From Scatophagus argus (lineage: Eukaryota > Chordata > Actinopteri > Scatophagidae): DNA of 64,000 nt. The notes below the pieces were generated by a model, which was not told where the DNA came from, ran no database searches, and saw nothing but the letters and a program-made list of their open reading frames with translations. The stretch spans positions 3,237,715-3,301,714 of the forward strand of contig NC_058507.1 in NCBI RefSeq assembly GCF_020382885.2, written 5' to 3'. The stretch's first letter is position 1. Each line of letters begins with the position of its first letter. Positions 27,871 through 40,423 of the stretch are shown in pieces. A program made the translations under genes and the position numbers.

Positions 27871-28619
27871 CTCAGTCGGGTGAAGGAGGGGGGCGACCGA
27901 TGGCACGTGTGCTCTTATCAGGAATCAGTGGGGACTGATGTTGGTGGGGGGAGGAGCGAGGAGGTGCTGTGGAGTAGCCCAGCTGAGGATCGCCTTTCTA
28001 TGGAAGCTACGCACCATTTGCTTCATTTAGGCTCAGGTAAAGACAACAATCACACCTGTATTCTCCAGTCACGCCTTGTCATGTCTGGTTACCTTCTGTC
28101 TCACAAGACCACAGCCAATACGCACACGGACTGGAGGTTTAGGGGGGTTCCACAGAGAAAAGAGACAGACACTGTTACTCGCGCAGTGATTTTAAATGTG
28201 GGATCAAGATGCTGTTAAACAACCGGAAAACTGATCTGTAAGCTCAGTTTGCTTTGTCAGCCAGTGAGGTTTTAAAACGATCTTAACCTCCAGACCCGGA
28301 CCGGTTTTATCTTCTTGATTACAACAAGTGAATGGAGTGAATTAAAAACGTATTTGTTGACTTATGGAGGTTCAGATTTGTTATGGTGCACACACACAGT
28401 ATGATTTAAACAACAGTCAGACATAATGCAAATACACCATTAACTCTCTTTCATTCCCACACAGCCTGGCACTGTAATCCTTTACTTTTTACTGTGTTTT
28501 ACTGCATTTTACCTCAACACAAGCTTCTCTTGTGGGACCATAAAGATCCAAACCGGTGGACAGAAAGTAATTGTGACCATCACGTTTTGAAAAATAACGT
28601 TACATGACTTTATAGGCGG

Positions 28620-29160
28620 AATTTATTTTCCCTGTTCAGACTGCTGGCTGCGCGGCCTGCTGAGTCCAGGACTCCAGCAGCAAACACTGGGAGCTCGTCT
28701 GCATGACTTCGCAGGCATTAAATCCATTCGAACAGGTGTAAGAATCAATTTACCTTATGGGTCCTGGAGTGCACTTTAATCCATCTGGTTTGGGCGATGA
28801 CCCCATTTAACAGCCGCGAAATCCACGGAGGACATCACAGTCCGGTTTCTCTGCAGGGCCTCTTGGCCTCTGGGACTCAGCAGTCACTTCTCCGGGTTTA
28901 AACTGTCTCGTTTAAACGGTCTCGTCCGCGTCCTGACGACCACCTTCCTGTCCAGAATCAATCCGCTTCCCACCTGCGGGCAGCACGTGCCGTCCGAGCA
29001 CACATCCGGGGCAGACGTTTTGCTTGACCTTTTATCAAACCTGTCGCACCTGCGGACGCAGCGGCCATAACAACAACAACAAACGAGCCCCGCGCGCTCG
29101 CCGCAGCCAATCAGCTTCGAGAAAACCGGCCGTCACTTCATCGCGATAATTAATCACCGC
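28620..29160. promoter_or_regulatory. Orphan CpG-rich block, candidate promoter/first exon
   Basis: CpG is dense here in contrast to the AT-rich DNA on both sides. A CCAAT box (GCCAATCAGC, about 29106-29115) lies near the right end. On the minus strand an ATG at 28806, preceded by an in-frame TAA, opens MGSSPKPDGLKCTPGPIR and reaches a donor AAG|GTAAAT at 28754 (53 nt, phase 2). I recognise no protein with this N-terminus, and no downstream exon could be tied to it. It could equally be a non-coding first exon or an isolated CpG island. Confidence 0.35.
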
Positions 29161-31727
29161 ACATACATGGAGTAGGAGTTTAAAAAAAAAACCCTAAAAG
29201 ATTAGTAATAACTGTATAAGATAATAAAATGTACCAATTAAATGGGTTAATAAACTAAATTGTGATTTATTTTTTATCACGGGTTGCTTTCTATCTGTCA
29301 ATATTGAAGTCGCATAATCTTTAATCTTCACGCAAAAGTCTGTGTTTTAAATGCTCATCGAACATCTTCGTCTGTTAAACACCCTGAAGAAAGGAGAAAA
29401 TTGTTTTCAGTCTCAAAGGGAAAGAAAATCCGATTTCCACAACAGTTTTACGACTTCCTGCTACACCTGATACAAATATTAATATCCTCATCCCATAATG
29501 TCTTCCACTGTGTCATAATTTTGCTTCCAATGAAAGATTTGGTTTCTGCTCTTGCGTTTCTGACTCTGCCTCATTTGCTTTTCATCCATTTTTGGCAAGT
29601 CGATCTATTGTTTCATTCCCAACACCTACATGAGCTTTTAACCTACCTGTGAAAACTGTACACCTAATAATCTGTATAAAGAGTGCAATATTTCAAATTA
29701 TATCCTGTCTACATTTTGAAGATGTATGGCTGCCACAGCTGCATTTGAGTCAGAATTTGCGGGGGTTTAAGTTCTTGTGTTCGCTGTGGAGTGAATCATA
29801 TCGCCATCGTCTGAGCTCAGTACAGTCTGCTGCTATGTGATCTTTCAGCTTTCAGTCCTGGAACATAAAGTGCACAATTTGTTTTACCTTTAGCAGGATT
29901 TTAAGAGCCATCAGTAAACATATGTGTATAACGTCCATGTCTCTGCACTCTCTCAAGTCCATGAGGTTGGCACGAATGGAAGATTTAAATGCAGAGAGGC
30001 AGTGCTGGTGTGTTTCTGCTCTGGCCTCATCTCTGCTAGTGAAGATGTCCAAAGGGTGGTTTTTCACCGACACACTCTGACCTGCAGCAGGGCTTCGCTC
30101 CTCAGTCGAGGTTAAAACCCAGAGGAGATGAGGGCTTTGGAGTCAGCTCTCTTCCTTTCTTGAAACACATTATTTTAGAATTGATCTGTTTTCCTCTCTT
30201 TCCTCTGACACTAGCATTTGATATGAGCAAATAAGGAAAGTCGTGGCGCCTCATTAGGGAGGTTGGGATGGAATATATCGCTGCTGCCCAACTTGCTGAT
30301 TGAAGCTGATTAGACTGGCGAGTTTTACAGGAAAACGTTCGTATGGGAAGTCCCCGTGCAAACCAAAGCATTAAACTCCCTCCCTCGTTAAAGTCCCACT
30401 CCACCGATAGAGCTACACAACACCAAACTACAGCTCACTAAATCAGATAAATGTTGAAGTTTGTTCAGACAAAATATTAAATATCTAAACATCATGCTTT
30501 TCAACATTTTCTGGGTTGGCGTGGAAGGTTGCATTACATGTTCCTGTACGTCTCAAAGACTTATTTTCTCTTTAATCTTGACATTTGACTTTTTATCCAT
30601 GTAATGAAATAATTCACTGACAAAAGGTTTTCAGTGAAAGATTAATCAAAGCTCCTGTTTTTGAAATGCTGAACAAGGAACACCAGGAACCGTCTCTTTT
30701 CTAATAAAACGGTTCTTGTCTAAACACACTGAAGTCGTTGGAAGCTGCACATGAGCGGAGTGAAACCAACTTGCTGTCAGTGTTTGGAAACGTTAAAACT
30801 GGTCAGTATCGTTGAAAATGCTTTTGAATTGAAACAATAAGAGCTCTCAGGAAATCGCCTTTAATGTGGCAATCACCCAACTGCCGTTTCCCTTTGAGAG
30901 AGTTTGACAAGACATCAAACTTCAGGCAGGTGCAGCTTTGAAACCTGCTATAATGAGCTGTAACAGTTGGAAAGCTGTGGACAGAAATTTTTCTCATTAG
31001 GCCTCAAAGTAAAGCGCAATGAGCTATTAAATATGACTGTCTGCAGCAGCCAGCAAAAGATCATTTGGGGCTGATGGATATGCAGCCTCCATTGTTAACA
31101 CAAATTATCATCCAGCATCATGTTGGGGAAAACTAAAGCTTATCTGGCCATCAATCCAGACGTGTCATTCAGGTTCTCAAGTTTGCATGGGATCAGAAAT
31201 ATTAGTCTCCTTCCTGTGGGGGCTGCTGGTCTGCTCTCCGGGATCAGGACACTGATTATCATGGGGTAATGATGTGTAATTATTCTCTCAGCAGAACCAT
31301 TTATATACTGGCCTGTTTTAGCAAATTAGAGACAGATCATTACAGGTGAAAGAGGTGCATTGCAGAGAGGACGGAGTTCTGTGATGCCTGAAACAGGATT
31401 GCGGGTAATGGTGATAAATCGGGACAGACACTGGGACAAAGGTCCTGGAACTGGGTTGGGGTGGGAGCAAGTAAATCAGAACCATGCAGGAGGTGAAGAA
31501 TGTTTCACTCCTGAGTTACCTTTTGCTGAGGTCTCACCCCAGCCTGAGACCGAGACTGATCAAAGAAGAGCCCCTGTAAAACCTGAACAGGATGGGGAGT
31601 AAAAGTGATGGACTGGGACAAGACCGGGATGGGAAGGGGACAAATAAAACGGGACCAGCATGCAGCGTCATCTCCCTGCCAACGACAAAAGGAGGACTCC
31701 TGTAAAACCTGAAACTCAAGACCAGGA
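29161..31727. other. Non-coding stretch, no gene seen
   Basis: AT-rich. The part 30.82-31.33 kb has balanced composition, several AATTA/TAAT cores and no repeat, and may be regulatory. No exon recognised. Confidence 0.5.
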
Positions 31728-32150
31728 CTAGAAAGAGAGAGCGAGAGAGATGAACTTTATTGATCCCACAGCTGGGAAATTCACTTGTCATGGCAGCTCA
31801 CAAGAACAGTAAAGAGTGCAAAACAGTTTCAAAAATAAAAACAGCCATAAATGAATAGTTTTAAAATAAACCCTGTACAATACACTGCTACACAGGCTGT
31901 ATACATATCAGCACGGAGGTGGAAGGTGATGACTGTGGGTAAGTATAGCACAGTTCTGTAAGCATAGGGAGGAAACGAGGACCAGACTGTTGAGTTGCAC
32001 TGTCCAACAGCAGTGGGAACGAGGGACCTGTGGTAGTGCTCCTTCCTACACTGAGGTCTGTGACTAAGGTCATCACACTGCGATGTGATGGGAAAAAATG
32101 ATTTGGCACCAGGCAGAAGAGAAAGAACTTTCTCCTCCTGCATCACACTC
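31728..32150 (-). mobile_element. LINE 3' end remnant
   Basis: The minus strand encodes the end of a LINE reverse transcriptase-type ORF (CRKEHYHRSLVPTAVGQCNSTVW) and then a 3' UTR ending GGGATCAATAAAGTTCATC with a short CT-rich tandem tail. This is the layout of 5'-truncated CR1/L2/Rex1-type insertions. Frame-disrupted and not functional. Confidence 0.55.
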
Positions 32151-33611
32151 CAAAGGCCAACAGACCTAAACTGATTAAAGGAGGAGCCGAGTTCTCATTT
32201 GTGCCTGCGATGACATGTTGAGATTGTTATGCTTACGTGGTTATAAATATTTTTAGTGGAAAATCCCCAGAACTAAAGCAGCTGTTGTGTTGCCTGAAAC
32301 TAAACCTGGAACAAGTGGGAGTAAATCAGCATGGACGAATGTTGAACGAGTAGTTTTGCCATATTATTAGCAGGATCAAACTGCGCAATTTCTGTAAACA
32401 TGTGGCCGGTGATTCCTCAGTAAATAACATGAAGACGTTTGTTTTGGAAGGCAGACATTCACGCACCGTGCTCAGGTGTTTCCCATTGGTTGAATCGTGG
32501 TGGTTTGGGTTGAAAGGAGTATAACGGGGTCTCCAGAGATCCTGCCTGGGAGACATAACTCCATAACTCCTATAAACACCCCTGCATCCATTCACATGGT
32601 TGATTTGGAATCAACTGAACGCTGAATCACAAAGGCCTGGATTCTGGCCAGTGCATCATTCAAAGGTGCAACCCATAATGTGTTCAAATAAGGTTGCAGC
32701 TCTTTTCAAAGATATTTTCAAAGCAGTTATTATCACATGGGTGACAAAAATGCATCAGCCCGCACACAGGTAATTATTAAGTTGCCATTCCAAATGAACA
32801 TGGCTTCTGCTGAGTATCCTCAAATAACCAGACATCATATTTGCGACAAAAGCAGAATAAATAATGTTTGAATACTTGAAACTTCCTCACCATGTAGCGC
32901 TTCAAAACGTTGCTCGTTGCTCTGATGAGAATTCCTATCACATGAAAAGCTGGGACAGAACCCTAATCCCCTTAAATGTATGCAGTCGTTGGGCGGCATA
33001 AAACATGACAGCTGTCAGCCAGCATATTGGAGGCTCTGGCTGTGAAAGGTAATGGCCAGTAAGGAGAAAATTGGACAGGTTTCTTTTAGAGTGGATTCAA
33101 CCTGCCCAAGCTGACGCGGATGACACTGGGGGCTGCTCCTGAGTGACTGCAGCTTAGTGAGAGATGACGTGACGAGCACACAGTGCTTTCTGCTGCACAT
33201 CCCTGGTGTCATGAGTGACCCACTTTCCCCCACTCTAATTGTGATTCCCTCTTTAAAACTGTATTAGTTTGCACAAAGGATGATTCACTGTTCATCTGCA
33301 GTCTGCAGTGGATCACACGCACTGCGAGGGGAATAAGTCTGTTATTGTCAAAACAAGTGGAGTGTGTTTATTATGCAGAAGACGAACAAAATACATATTT
33401 GCAATGTTATTCTATGCCACATGCACTCTCTGGGCTTACATATTTGTGTCTGCATGGGGCCAGATGCCACAAATAAATTGGCCCATAAGGGGACCAGCAG
33501 CCAATTTTGGAAAACACTTTAAGTTTTCTCCTTAAATATGATGCTTAAGGCATAATTTCTCCTCAGCAACACATCACCACTTGCATCCAAATTGCATACG
33601 TTCTTGTGATA
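32151..33611. other. Non-coding stretch, no gene seen
   Basis: Unique sequence with short ORFs only. No repeat family recognised. Confidence 0.5.
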
Positions 33612-33991
33612 TACACTATATGGACAAAAGTATTGGGATACCTGACCATCACACCAACTGGGACTTTATTGACATCACATTTGATATACACAAAGACAGC
33701 TTTGTGGGCCAGTCAAGTTCTTCCACACCAAACTCATCCAACCATGTCTTTATGGAGCTTTGCTTCGTGCACTGGGGCACAGTCATGCTGGAATAGAAAA
33801 GGGCCTTCAACAAACTGTTGCCACAAAGTTGGAAGCATAGCATTGTCCAAAATGTCTTGATGTGCTGAAGCATTAAGATTTCCCTTCACTGGAAGTCAGG
33901 GGCTGAGCCCAAACCCTGAGAAACAGCCCCATACCACACCTGAATTCAGTAATAAAGAGGTGTGTCCCGATACATTTGCCTATATAGTGTA
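33612..33991 (-). mobile_element. Tc1-like transposon, internally deleted, transposase remnant
   Basis: A 380-bp element with inverted ends TACACTATATGGACAAAAG and CCTATATAGTGTA. On the minus strand, 33.9-33.65 kb encodes a fragment with SIKTWLDEFGVEELDWP, typical of the catalytic region of Tc1-type DDE transposases just before the DLNPIEHLW block. It then jumps straight to the terminal sequence, so the rest of the gene is missing. It cannot transpose by itself. Confidence 0.75.
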
Positions 33992-35036
33992 TCTCCACTT
34001 TACAATTTGATTAGGATCTCCTGAATGAAACAGCTAATCAGTGCATGACTGCTGGCGGGATGCTGGGGTATGTCCTCCAAATTGAAGCTAAAAAGGGCTG
34101 TATTGTCTGGTATTCCAGTATAGACATGCGGATCGCTAGAGGATCCAGATCCTGAATATATTTTTCTAATGGCACACTGCCGAAGAGTACTGGACAAAAC
34201 AATTGTGAGGACACAGAAAAGTTGCTATTATCAAGTATGAAGAGAATGTGGAAAAACCTCCAGGACATCCTATTATTAATGTGAGCGAATGCTTCACGGC
34301 CTTTCCAGCGTCCTAACTGCAGAACTGGTAAGTGGGTGGCAGAAAGAAAACCTCAGACACTTCCTGTTTTCCTGTTGGGCCTCTCTCGCAGGGGATTCTC
34401 CACAAATGAATAATACATCTTCTCCATTTAATTTGGAAAACAGCCGTAATGAGGCACTCTTGCACAGTGTTTCCCCACTCAGGGCTCTCACATGCCGTCA
34501 GCAATGTGTGGCTGAATGTGAAGCCGTTAATGGACTGTGGCGAACTGGCAACAGGGCAAAACCCGAAGACATGCAGAATATTCATATTTTGAGGGGTTGC
34601 AAATTGACTGATTTATTTAGGCAAATTAACTCGGAGCAGCAGCAGCCTGAAGATCTGGAAAGCGATCTTGAGAACCGAAGATTTCAGGCTTGAATCCAAG
34701 AAAAGGCGGTGAAATGGTTTGGTGTTTGTTTGTCTATTTGAGTGAGTACTCTGCCTCCACTCTGAGATTTATCACTAACTCTGGAGCTCTTTCGAGATTT
34801 TAGCCAGCTTCAGCACATTGCTCCGCTTTAACAGCACGTTTATTGTACACTCCACTCTCACCACTCTCATTAACGGTATTTTCAGCATTAGCAAAGCTTT
34901 AATAAATCGACTTCTCACCACCAGCCTACAACCAAACGGCAAAATGTCACAGCTAGCGATTAGCTCAGTTCAGTGGTTCAGATAGGCCTGGATTTGTGCT
35001 CATTAGCAGATTCTACCAGTTAGATAGGCAATCGAC

Positions 35037-35089
35037 TTACCAGAGTTCTGTAGCCTTTGCTCCAAGCAAAGGCTACAGAACTCTGGTAA
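35037..35089. repeat. Perfect 25-bp inverted repeat with 3-nt loop
   Basis: The left arm 35037-35061 is the exact reverse complement of the right arm 35065-35089; the loop is CCA. The arms contain CTGTAGCCTTTGCT and its complement. There is no mismatch, and pairing stops abruptly at both outer ends. No transposon terminal motif or target duplication is seen around it. Confidence 0.95.
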
Positions 35090-35389
35090 ACTGTTTCCAT
35101 GTTTACTGAAAATAGCTACATCTACTGATTAAGTAGAGCAAAACAAAACAAACCCTCCCTCGCAACAAGAAATCAGTCAACGCCAAGGATCCAGGTCCAG
35201 GATCAAGGTAACTTATTTGTCTTTGTGCATCACTGGGTTGCAGAACAAATGGAAAGTTTGCAGGCAGACATATACACAGGTAAGAATAGAATAGGATAAA
35301 GGATTCAAGGATTATTGTCATTGTCAGGAACTTTATTGTCATACCAGCTCACATTCACATGCTTACAGATGAAAGATGATGAAAGTGAC

Positions 35390-35635
35390 ATATTTTGTCA
35401 TTGGAGGGAACTCACTCCAACGAAATTCGTGCTCTGCATTTAACCCACCCAAGTGACGTGCACACACACACAGCAAACCCGGGGCAGTGGGCGACCGCGT
35501 GCAGCGCCCGGGGAGCAGTGGGGGTTAGGTACCTTGCTCAAGGGTACCTCAACCATGGACACCGGTACGGGGAATCGAACCAGCGATCCACCGATTACGG
35601 GTCCGACACCCTAACCGCTGTACGAAATTAGGACT
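35390..35635 (-). mobile_element. tRNA-derived SINE-like element
   Basis: On the minus strand the head has an A-box-like segment (about 35623-35609, CAGCGGTTAGGG) and a good B-box GGTTCGATTCC (35581-35571), the spacing of a tRNA-type pol III promoter. The body includes 'ctccccgggcgctgcacg' and ends near 'gaatttcgttgg', a recurrent teleost repeat. AATAAAGTTCC-type sequence just beyond (35345-35300) may be its LINE-like tail or a second insertion. Confidence 0.6.
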
Positions 35636-35755
35636 CAGGTCCCGGGAGCAATAAGTAGAATATAAAATATAAAAGTATGAGGTAAAAAGTTGAATAAAAT
35701 AGAAATATAAGCTAAATAAAAATAGAATATAAAAAGAATATAAAGGGGGTCAGGG

Positions 35756-35773
35756 GTGTGTGTGTGTGTGTGT
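35756..35773. repeat. (TG)n microsatellite
   Basis: Nine TG units, followed by a G-rich tract at 35781-35796. Confidence 0.85.
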
Positions 35774-38039
35774 ATGGGTATGGGGGGGTGGGGGGGACTA
35801 CAGGACATGGCAAAATTCTAAAATAAAGTAATATATACATGTATTCAGACTTACACACATGAAATAATTCTGCACATTTTTTTTAATTGGCATCTGGGTG
35901 AATGAAAGCAGCAACAAAATGGTGATCATAAAATGTTCAGTGGCTTCACATTTAATTTTCCACGTCTGGGAAGCACAAACATCACAACACTGTCCATAAA
36001 GTCTGACAGAGTTTGAGCGTCAAACATCACTGATGCAACCACAGAGTCTGCCTTGTTGTGGACATCCAGAGACAAGCTGCTGTAAAGGTGTGTAAAGGTG
36101 TGGACAAAGTGGTCTCTGAGTTTCCATTGCTTGGCGAAGCCGGAAGAGACATTGTCCTGGAGCAGTCTTAAGTCTACACTGGACTGACATGACTCCCATC
36201 CTGGATCTCTTCCCTCTTCTGCTGGGATGGCTGAACAGTAAAAAAGGTCCCATGAACAGTAATTGTCCCAAAAATCCACTGCTTCAGTGGCAATAAGTGT
36301 ATTTCTCTGCAAATACACGTGAACTGATGTGAACTGATGGAGACCAAACCAGAGCTAAAAGAGAGAAACTATTGAACCAACACAACCTGAAATGAATGTC
36401 TGCCGAATGTGTCAACAGGACATTTTTTTCACTGATATAAAAAAAGACATTGAAACTAAAACATAGGTTAGGGGTGTCTGTCAGTATCTTTGTGAGTCTG
36501 CTGCCCCTAGTGGCCAAAAACATATCAATGCGCCTTTAAAGAAAACCACATAGGATTTCTCGGCCGTGCATTATCTTGCTGTGTTACGGATGTTTCTGGG
36601 CGTCAGTGACACTGAAGAAAGATGGTGGGAAGTTTCGTCTCATTACCAGGTTGTCTGTATTTGATGAACTGGAAATGAGACGTTGGAAACGTTCTGAACA
36701 CAGTAAAATGATAAGAAAATACAGAAACAGACACTGCCACAAACTTCTAATGGGATATGTGTATAATTAATGGCACAATCTTGTGTTTATAGGAAAATAC
36801 TTCATGATTTACCTTTAACCCTGAATGGCTGCAAACTGCAACACCAGGTAGTCCTTATGCCTGTAAATCAGCATTTATTGTAAAGCTTATGACTGATGCT
36901 TGTGACATTGTGTGTCCACCACCCACTTTAATCTTACCTCATCCTCCTGCATGGTTTTGAATGATGCAAAGAGTGAGGAGCAGGGAAGAGAAGCGAGGGA
37001 GTGTTTGTGAGATGAAGGGGTATGACCCAATAAACCCTCCAGGCCCGAGTGAAATACAGTGGCACACAGTCTGACTGCAATTTCACCATAAAAGAGTCAG
37101 CCGATTCTCAGATGTAAATTTACTGCGGAGGTTGTAACATTTTACAGCTGGTACTCTGTACAGGATATGATCACATTTGCTCAGAGCTGTTAAGATTATG
37201 ATCCTGGATGATGTGTTTCACAGCCAACAAGCCGTAACCTCAGTATAAGTACTTTAATCACTCTTAAAAATTGCAATTAATAACCAATTGCAAGCAGAAG
37301 GTTTCCTGCATCACGAAAACATGAGTGTGTCTTACTAATGAGCTGGTAGTTGAAGAGGGCACTGTGTTAGAAGTAGCCTGGCAGAGTATTTTGAGGCAGA
37401 AGCACATTAAAGTATCTGCCTGTGTGTCTTTAATTTAAATAAATTATGAAAAATGACAGGAGTGCAGAGGCAGATGGGATCCTGTTTGCCTTATAATCCC
37501 CTCTGAGTCGCTATCGGAGCAGCAGGAGCATGTGGCCTTTTTCAGTCTAGACTACTTTATCACTTAGCTTATTTAAAGATCAACAAATCAATTTGTGGAG
37601 GGGGGAAAAAACAAAAAGAACCGAAAAAGAAAGCAGAAAATCGAAGACATGAAAGCGCTTGTTCTCATTTCTTTTTCCGTGAAGTCGGTTTAGCCGCAGA
37701 CGGCGCTGCCTTTTCATTGATAATGAGCAACAGCAGCAAACCTGCAGAGGAATCGCACTGCAGAGGGAGCTTAATTAAGAAATAATTGACTTATATTTTC
37801 AAATAATTGAGTCGTTTGAAGTGCTGTGATAGTCTTACACTGACAAGCTATACCTTTAGACAGCAGCCGGCTCATGCAGATTGGCTGAAAAGAGGAAAAA
37901 GGCTTTTTCAGGGAGCGGGGAACTAACAAGAAATAAATGGCTTGAAATTGGAAATCTAACGCGATTTGAGATGCTAAGAGAGAACATCTCTCTTCTGATG
38001 CTTGATAGACTGGAGGGAAAAGCCAATTCTGCCTGCGCA

Positions 38040-38083
<44 letters not shown>
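38040..38083. repeat. (TG)n microsatellite
   Basis: About 22 TG units with one TT interruption near the start. Confidence 0.95.
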
Positions 38084-38084
<1 letters not shown>

Positions 38085-38954
38085 AAAAAGGGGGAGAACT
38101 CCAGGTGCAATCTGCAGAATTATGGCAAAGAGGTACGGATATTACATCCAAGCCATTCATTCAAGCTTAGCAATGTGAACGCCTACAAACTCTACTTGAA
38201 ACACATAATCTCCCTCCTATACAGGCAGCAAAGAATGCAGAAATTTACAGATCATAATGATCTGTTGTGACACCTGAAATGAGTGGCGTTTTATCGCAGA
38301 GCGTTCCTCACTCTCCACTCCAATCAAAACCACACTTGGCTTCCGCCTGTGAGGAGAGTATTTGAAATTCTACAGATGTATGCATGAAAGGGAATAGCAA
38401 TGATGCCTAATGTGTGTGAATGGGATCCGTGGCGTTCAGGTATTTCACGCCGCATGCCCTGACAGAGGCTAAAGTGAATAAGTCGTCAACTCGCATTGAA
38501 ATTCATACTGTAGCCCTGGCTGGAGCTCAGCTCATTTTCTCCACAGTGCTCTCGCCATGAGCCATACAATAGGCAGGCAGACATCTAATGAGGCAGGAGA
38601 AAAAAAAAATATTAAGAGGAAATCCTTAAACTCTGGAGTTGGCATATTCAATGGCCACTCTGTAAACTCAATGAGAAAATCTTTTGTTGGAGCTTCAGGC
38701 CAGTGGGAGGGAGAGAACAAAACGCAGGGAGAGGAAACGATTGAGCGAGTGACTGAGATGAGCTGTGACAGTGTCAGCTTTGGTCTGCTCGGTCCACACG
38801 AATGACGGGTGAATGTGAGGGCAGCAAGGAGAATAAAGGCAGGAGGGGAGAGCAGAGGGAGCAGGAGGTGGTGGCCCAGCGGCTGGAGGAGACCGTTCAC
38901 GGGCCTCGAGGGGTTTGGGCTCGGCTCCTGACTCCCAGCGGAGGGAAACCTCAA

Positions 38955-39298
38955 AGCTTCAGCATACCAACACATTTTGGACAATGCTATGCTTCCAACG
39001 TCGTGGCAACCGCACAGAGCCCTGACCTCAACCCCATCCAACACCTTTGGGATGAACTGGAACGGAGATTGTGAGCCAGGCCTTTTGGTCCAACATCAGT
39101 GTGTGACCTCACAAATGCTCTACTGCATGAATGGGCACAAATTCCCACAGAAACACTCCAACATGTTGTGGAAAGCCTTCACAGAAGAGTGGAAGCTGTT
39201 AGAGCTGCAAAGCTGTCTGTGTGTTTAGAAGGAGACATCATTAAACCTCCTGCTGGCGTGATGGTCAGTTGTCCCAATACTTTTGTCTATATAGTGTA
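38955..39298 (+). mobile_element. Tc1-like transposon 3' part, transposase C-terminal remnant
   Basis: Plus-strand frames carry QSPDLNPIQHLWDELERRL, then after a stop and frame change ARPFGPTSVCDLTNALLHEW and ETLQHVVESLHRRVEAV. These are the C-terminus of Tc1-type transposases with the family's D and E region. The element ends in TTTTGTCTATATAGTGTA at 39298. The 5' end is missing and an internal deletion lies near 39005. Same family as the copies at 7.1 and 33.6 kb. Confidence 0.75.
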
Positions 39299-40408
39299 TC
39301 TCAGTGTGGAAAATCCGTGCAGGAAAACCTCTCTTCACTACTTCTTAGATTTCAGATGCTCTGCAAGAACCTTCCCTCTTGACTCAGTGAGTCAGCACAC
39401 CAGTTCATGTCCACAGCAGCTGCCTCTGATCCACTCGCACTGCTGCCTCATGCAGTGTGACCCGTCTGGGTCCCCCTGAGGAACTCGGCCGGCTTCCCAT
39501 CTGGTTGTTTGTTTCAGCTTTGGGCAGCTGAAAAACCACTTTGCAAAGTTGGTTAACAGTACAAGACTGTTTTTGCTAGGAGAATTTTCTGTACTTCAGC
39601 TAATGGCCTCCAATTTATTCTCTGTGTAAGTGCTATTGAAGTCTGAGAGAGTTCAGGTCTTCATTTCAACTGCGCATTAAAGCAGTTGATTTCGCAGACG
39701 AGTTTGTGCCTCGTGCTGATCAGGGAGAAATCACCTGCAGTGTTTGGCTGGAATAAAACACTCGCAGAGTTTTGGGCTGCAGTAGCACTTAGCTGAGAGT
39801 CTCTTGATAACCTTAACCCGTTTAATCTTTCACCTTTGACCCCAGAATGGCCCATTTTCAAAGCGAACACACCTAAACATGCTCTTTTTTTCATTTTCCA
39901 GGCCTGTGTGCAATTTTACTGAACAACTTTTCCCACCCGGCTGACTTCCCTTCTCCCTAATCCATTTATGTTTATTTGTACATTGTGATGTGTGACGTGT
40001 CCTTATTGATAATCCTGCCCACAAACCAGGCTGCGCTGTGATGAACCGCCATTAGACTTCACAATCACAGGGGATGAAAGCGAACGTACGCGAAATCTGC
40101 AGCAAATACTGTAATTTTAATCCCCACTTGACATTAACTCATGCATTTTATCAAACAGCTGTTTGCAGGCAAAGATCAACTTCCTTATGTCTGTGCATCA
40201 GTAATTAGGTGCAATTACAAACTGATTTCACACACATGAAAACAATCTCAGCGCTGTTTGTTTGATGTCTGGGAGCTCAGTTTAAATTGTTTCAAAGCAG
40301 CAGCAGCACTCCTGATTCTGTTGCCTGGTGGATTTCTGCTCTGGTGTCACTTGTTTGTCTCTGATTACCAGCAGCAAACACTGCAGCTCTCATCATGTCT
40401 GGCTACAT

Positions 40409-40423
40409 ACTGCCCCCTAGTGG
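40409..40423 (-). promoter_or_regulatory. CTCF-like motif
   Basis: On the minus strand this reads CCACTAGGGGGCAGT, very close to the CTCF consensus. It may derive from an old SINE-like repeat, because CCCCCTAGTGG is common in teleost repeats. Confidence 0.45.

Larger units (their letters stand above)
33992..38954. other. Non-coding stretch with repeats
   Basis: Apart from the inverted repeat, SINE and TG arrays listed separately, 34.28-34.70 kb and 37.48-37.85 kb look like unique, possibly regulatory DNA; the latter has TTAATTAAG and AAATAATTGA near 37.77-37.81 kb. No exon recognised. Confidence 0.5.

Noticed and set aside
31829..32146. 105-codon minus-strand ORF as a host gene
   Set aside because: The HRSLVPTAVGQCNSTVW segment and the AATAAAGTTCATC tail show it is a truncated LINE.
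36490..36510. Further CTCF-like core (CCACTAGGGGCAGC)
   Set aside because: One base short of the consensus spacing and sits in repeat-like sequence.
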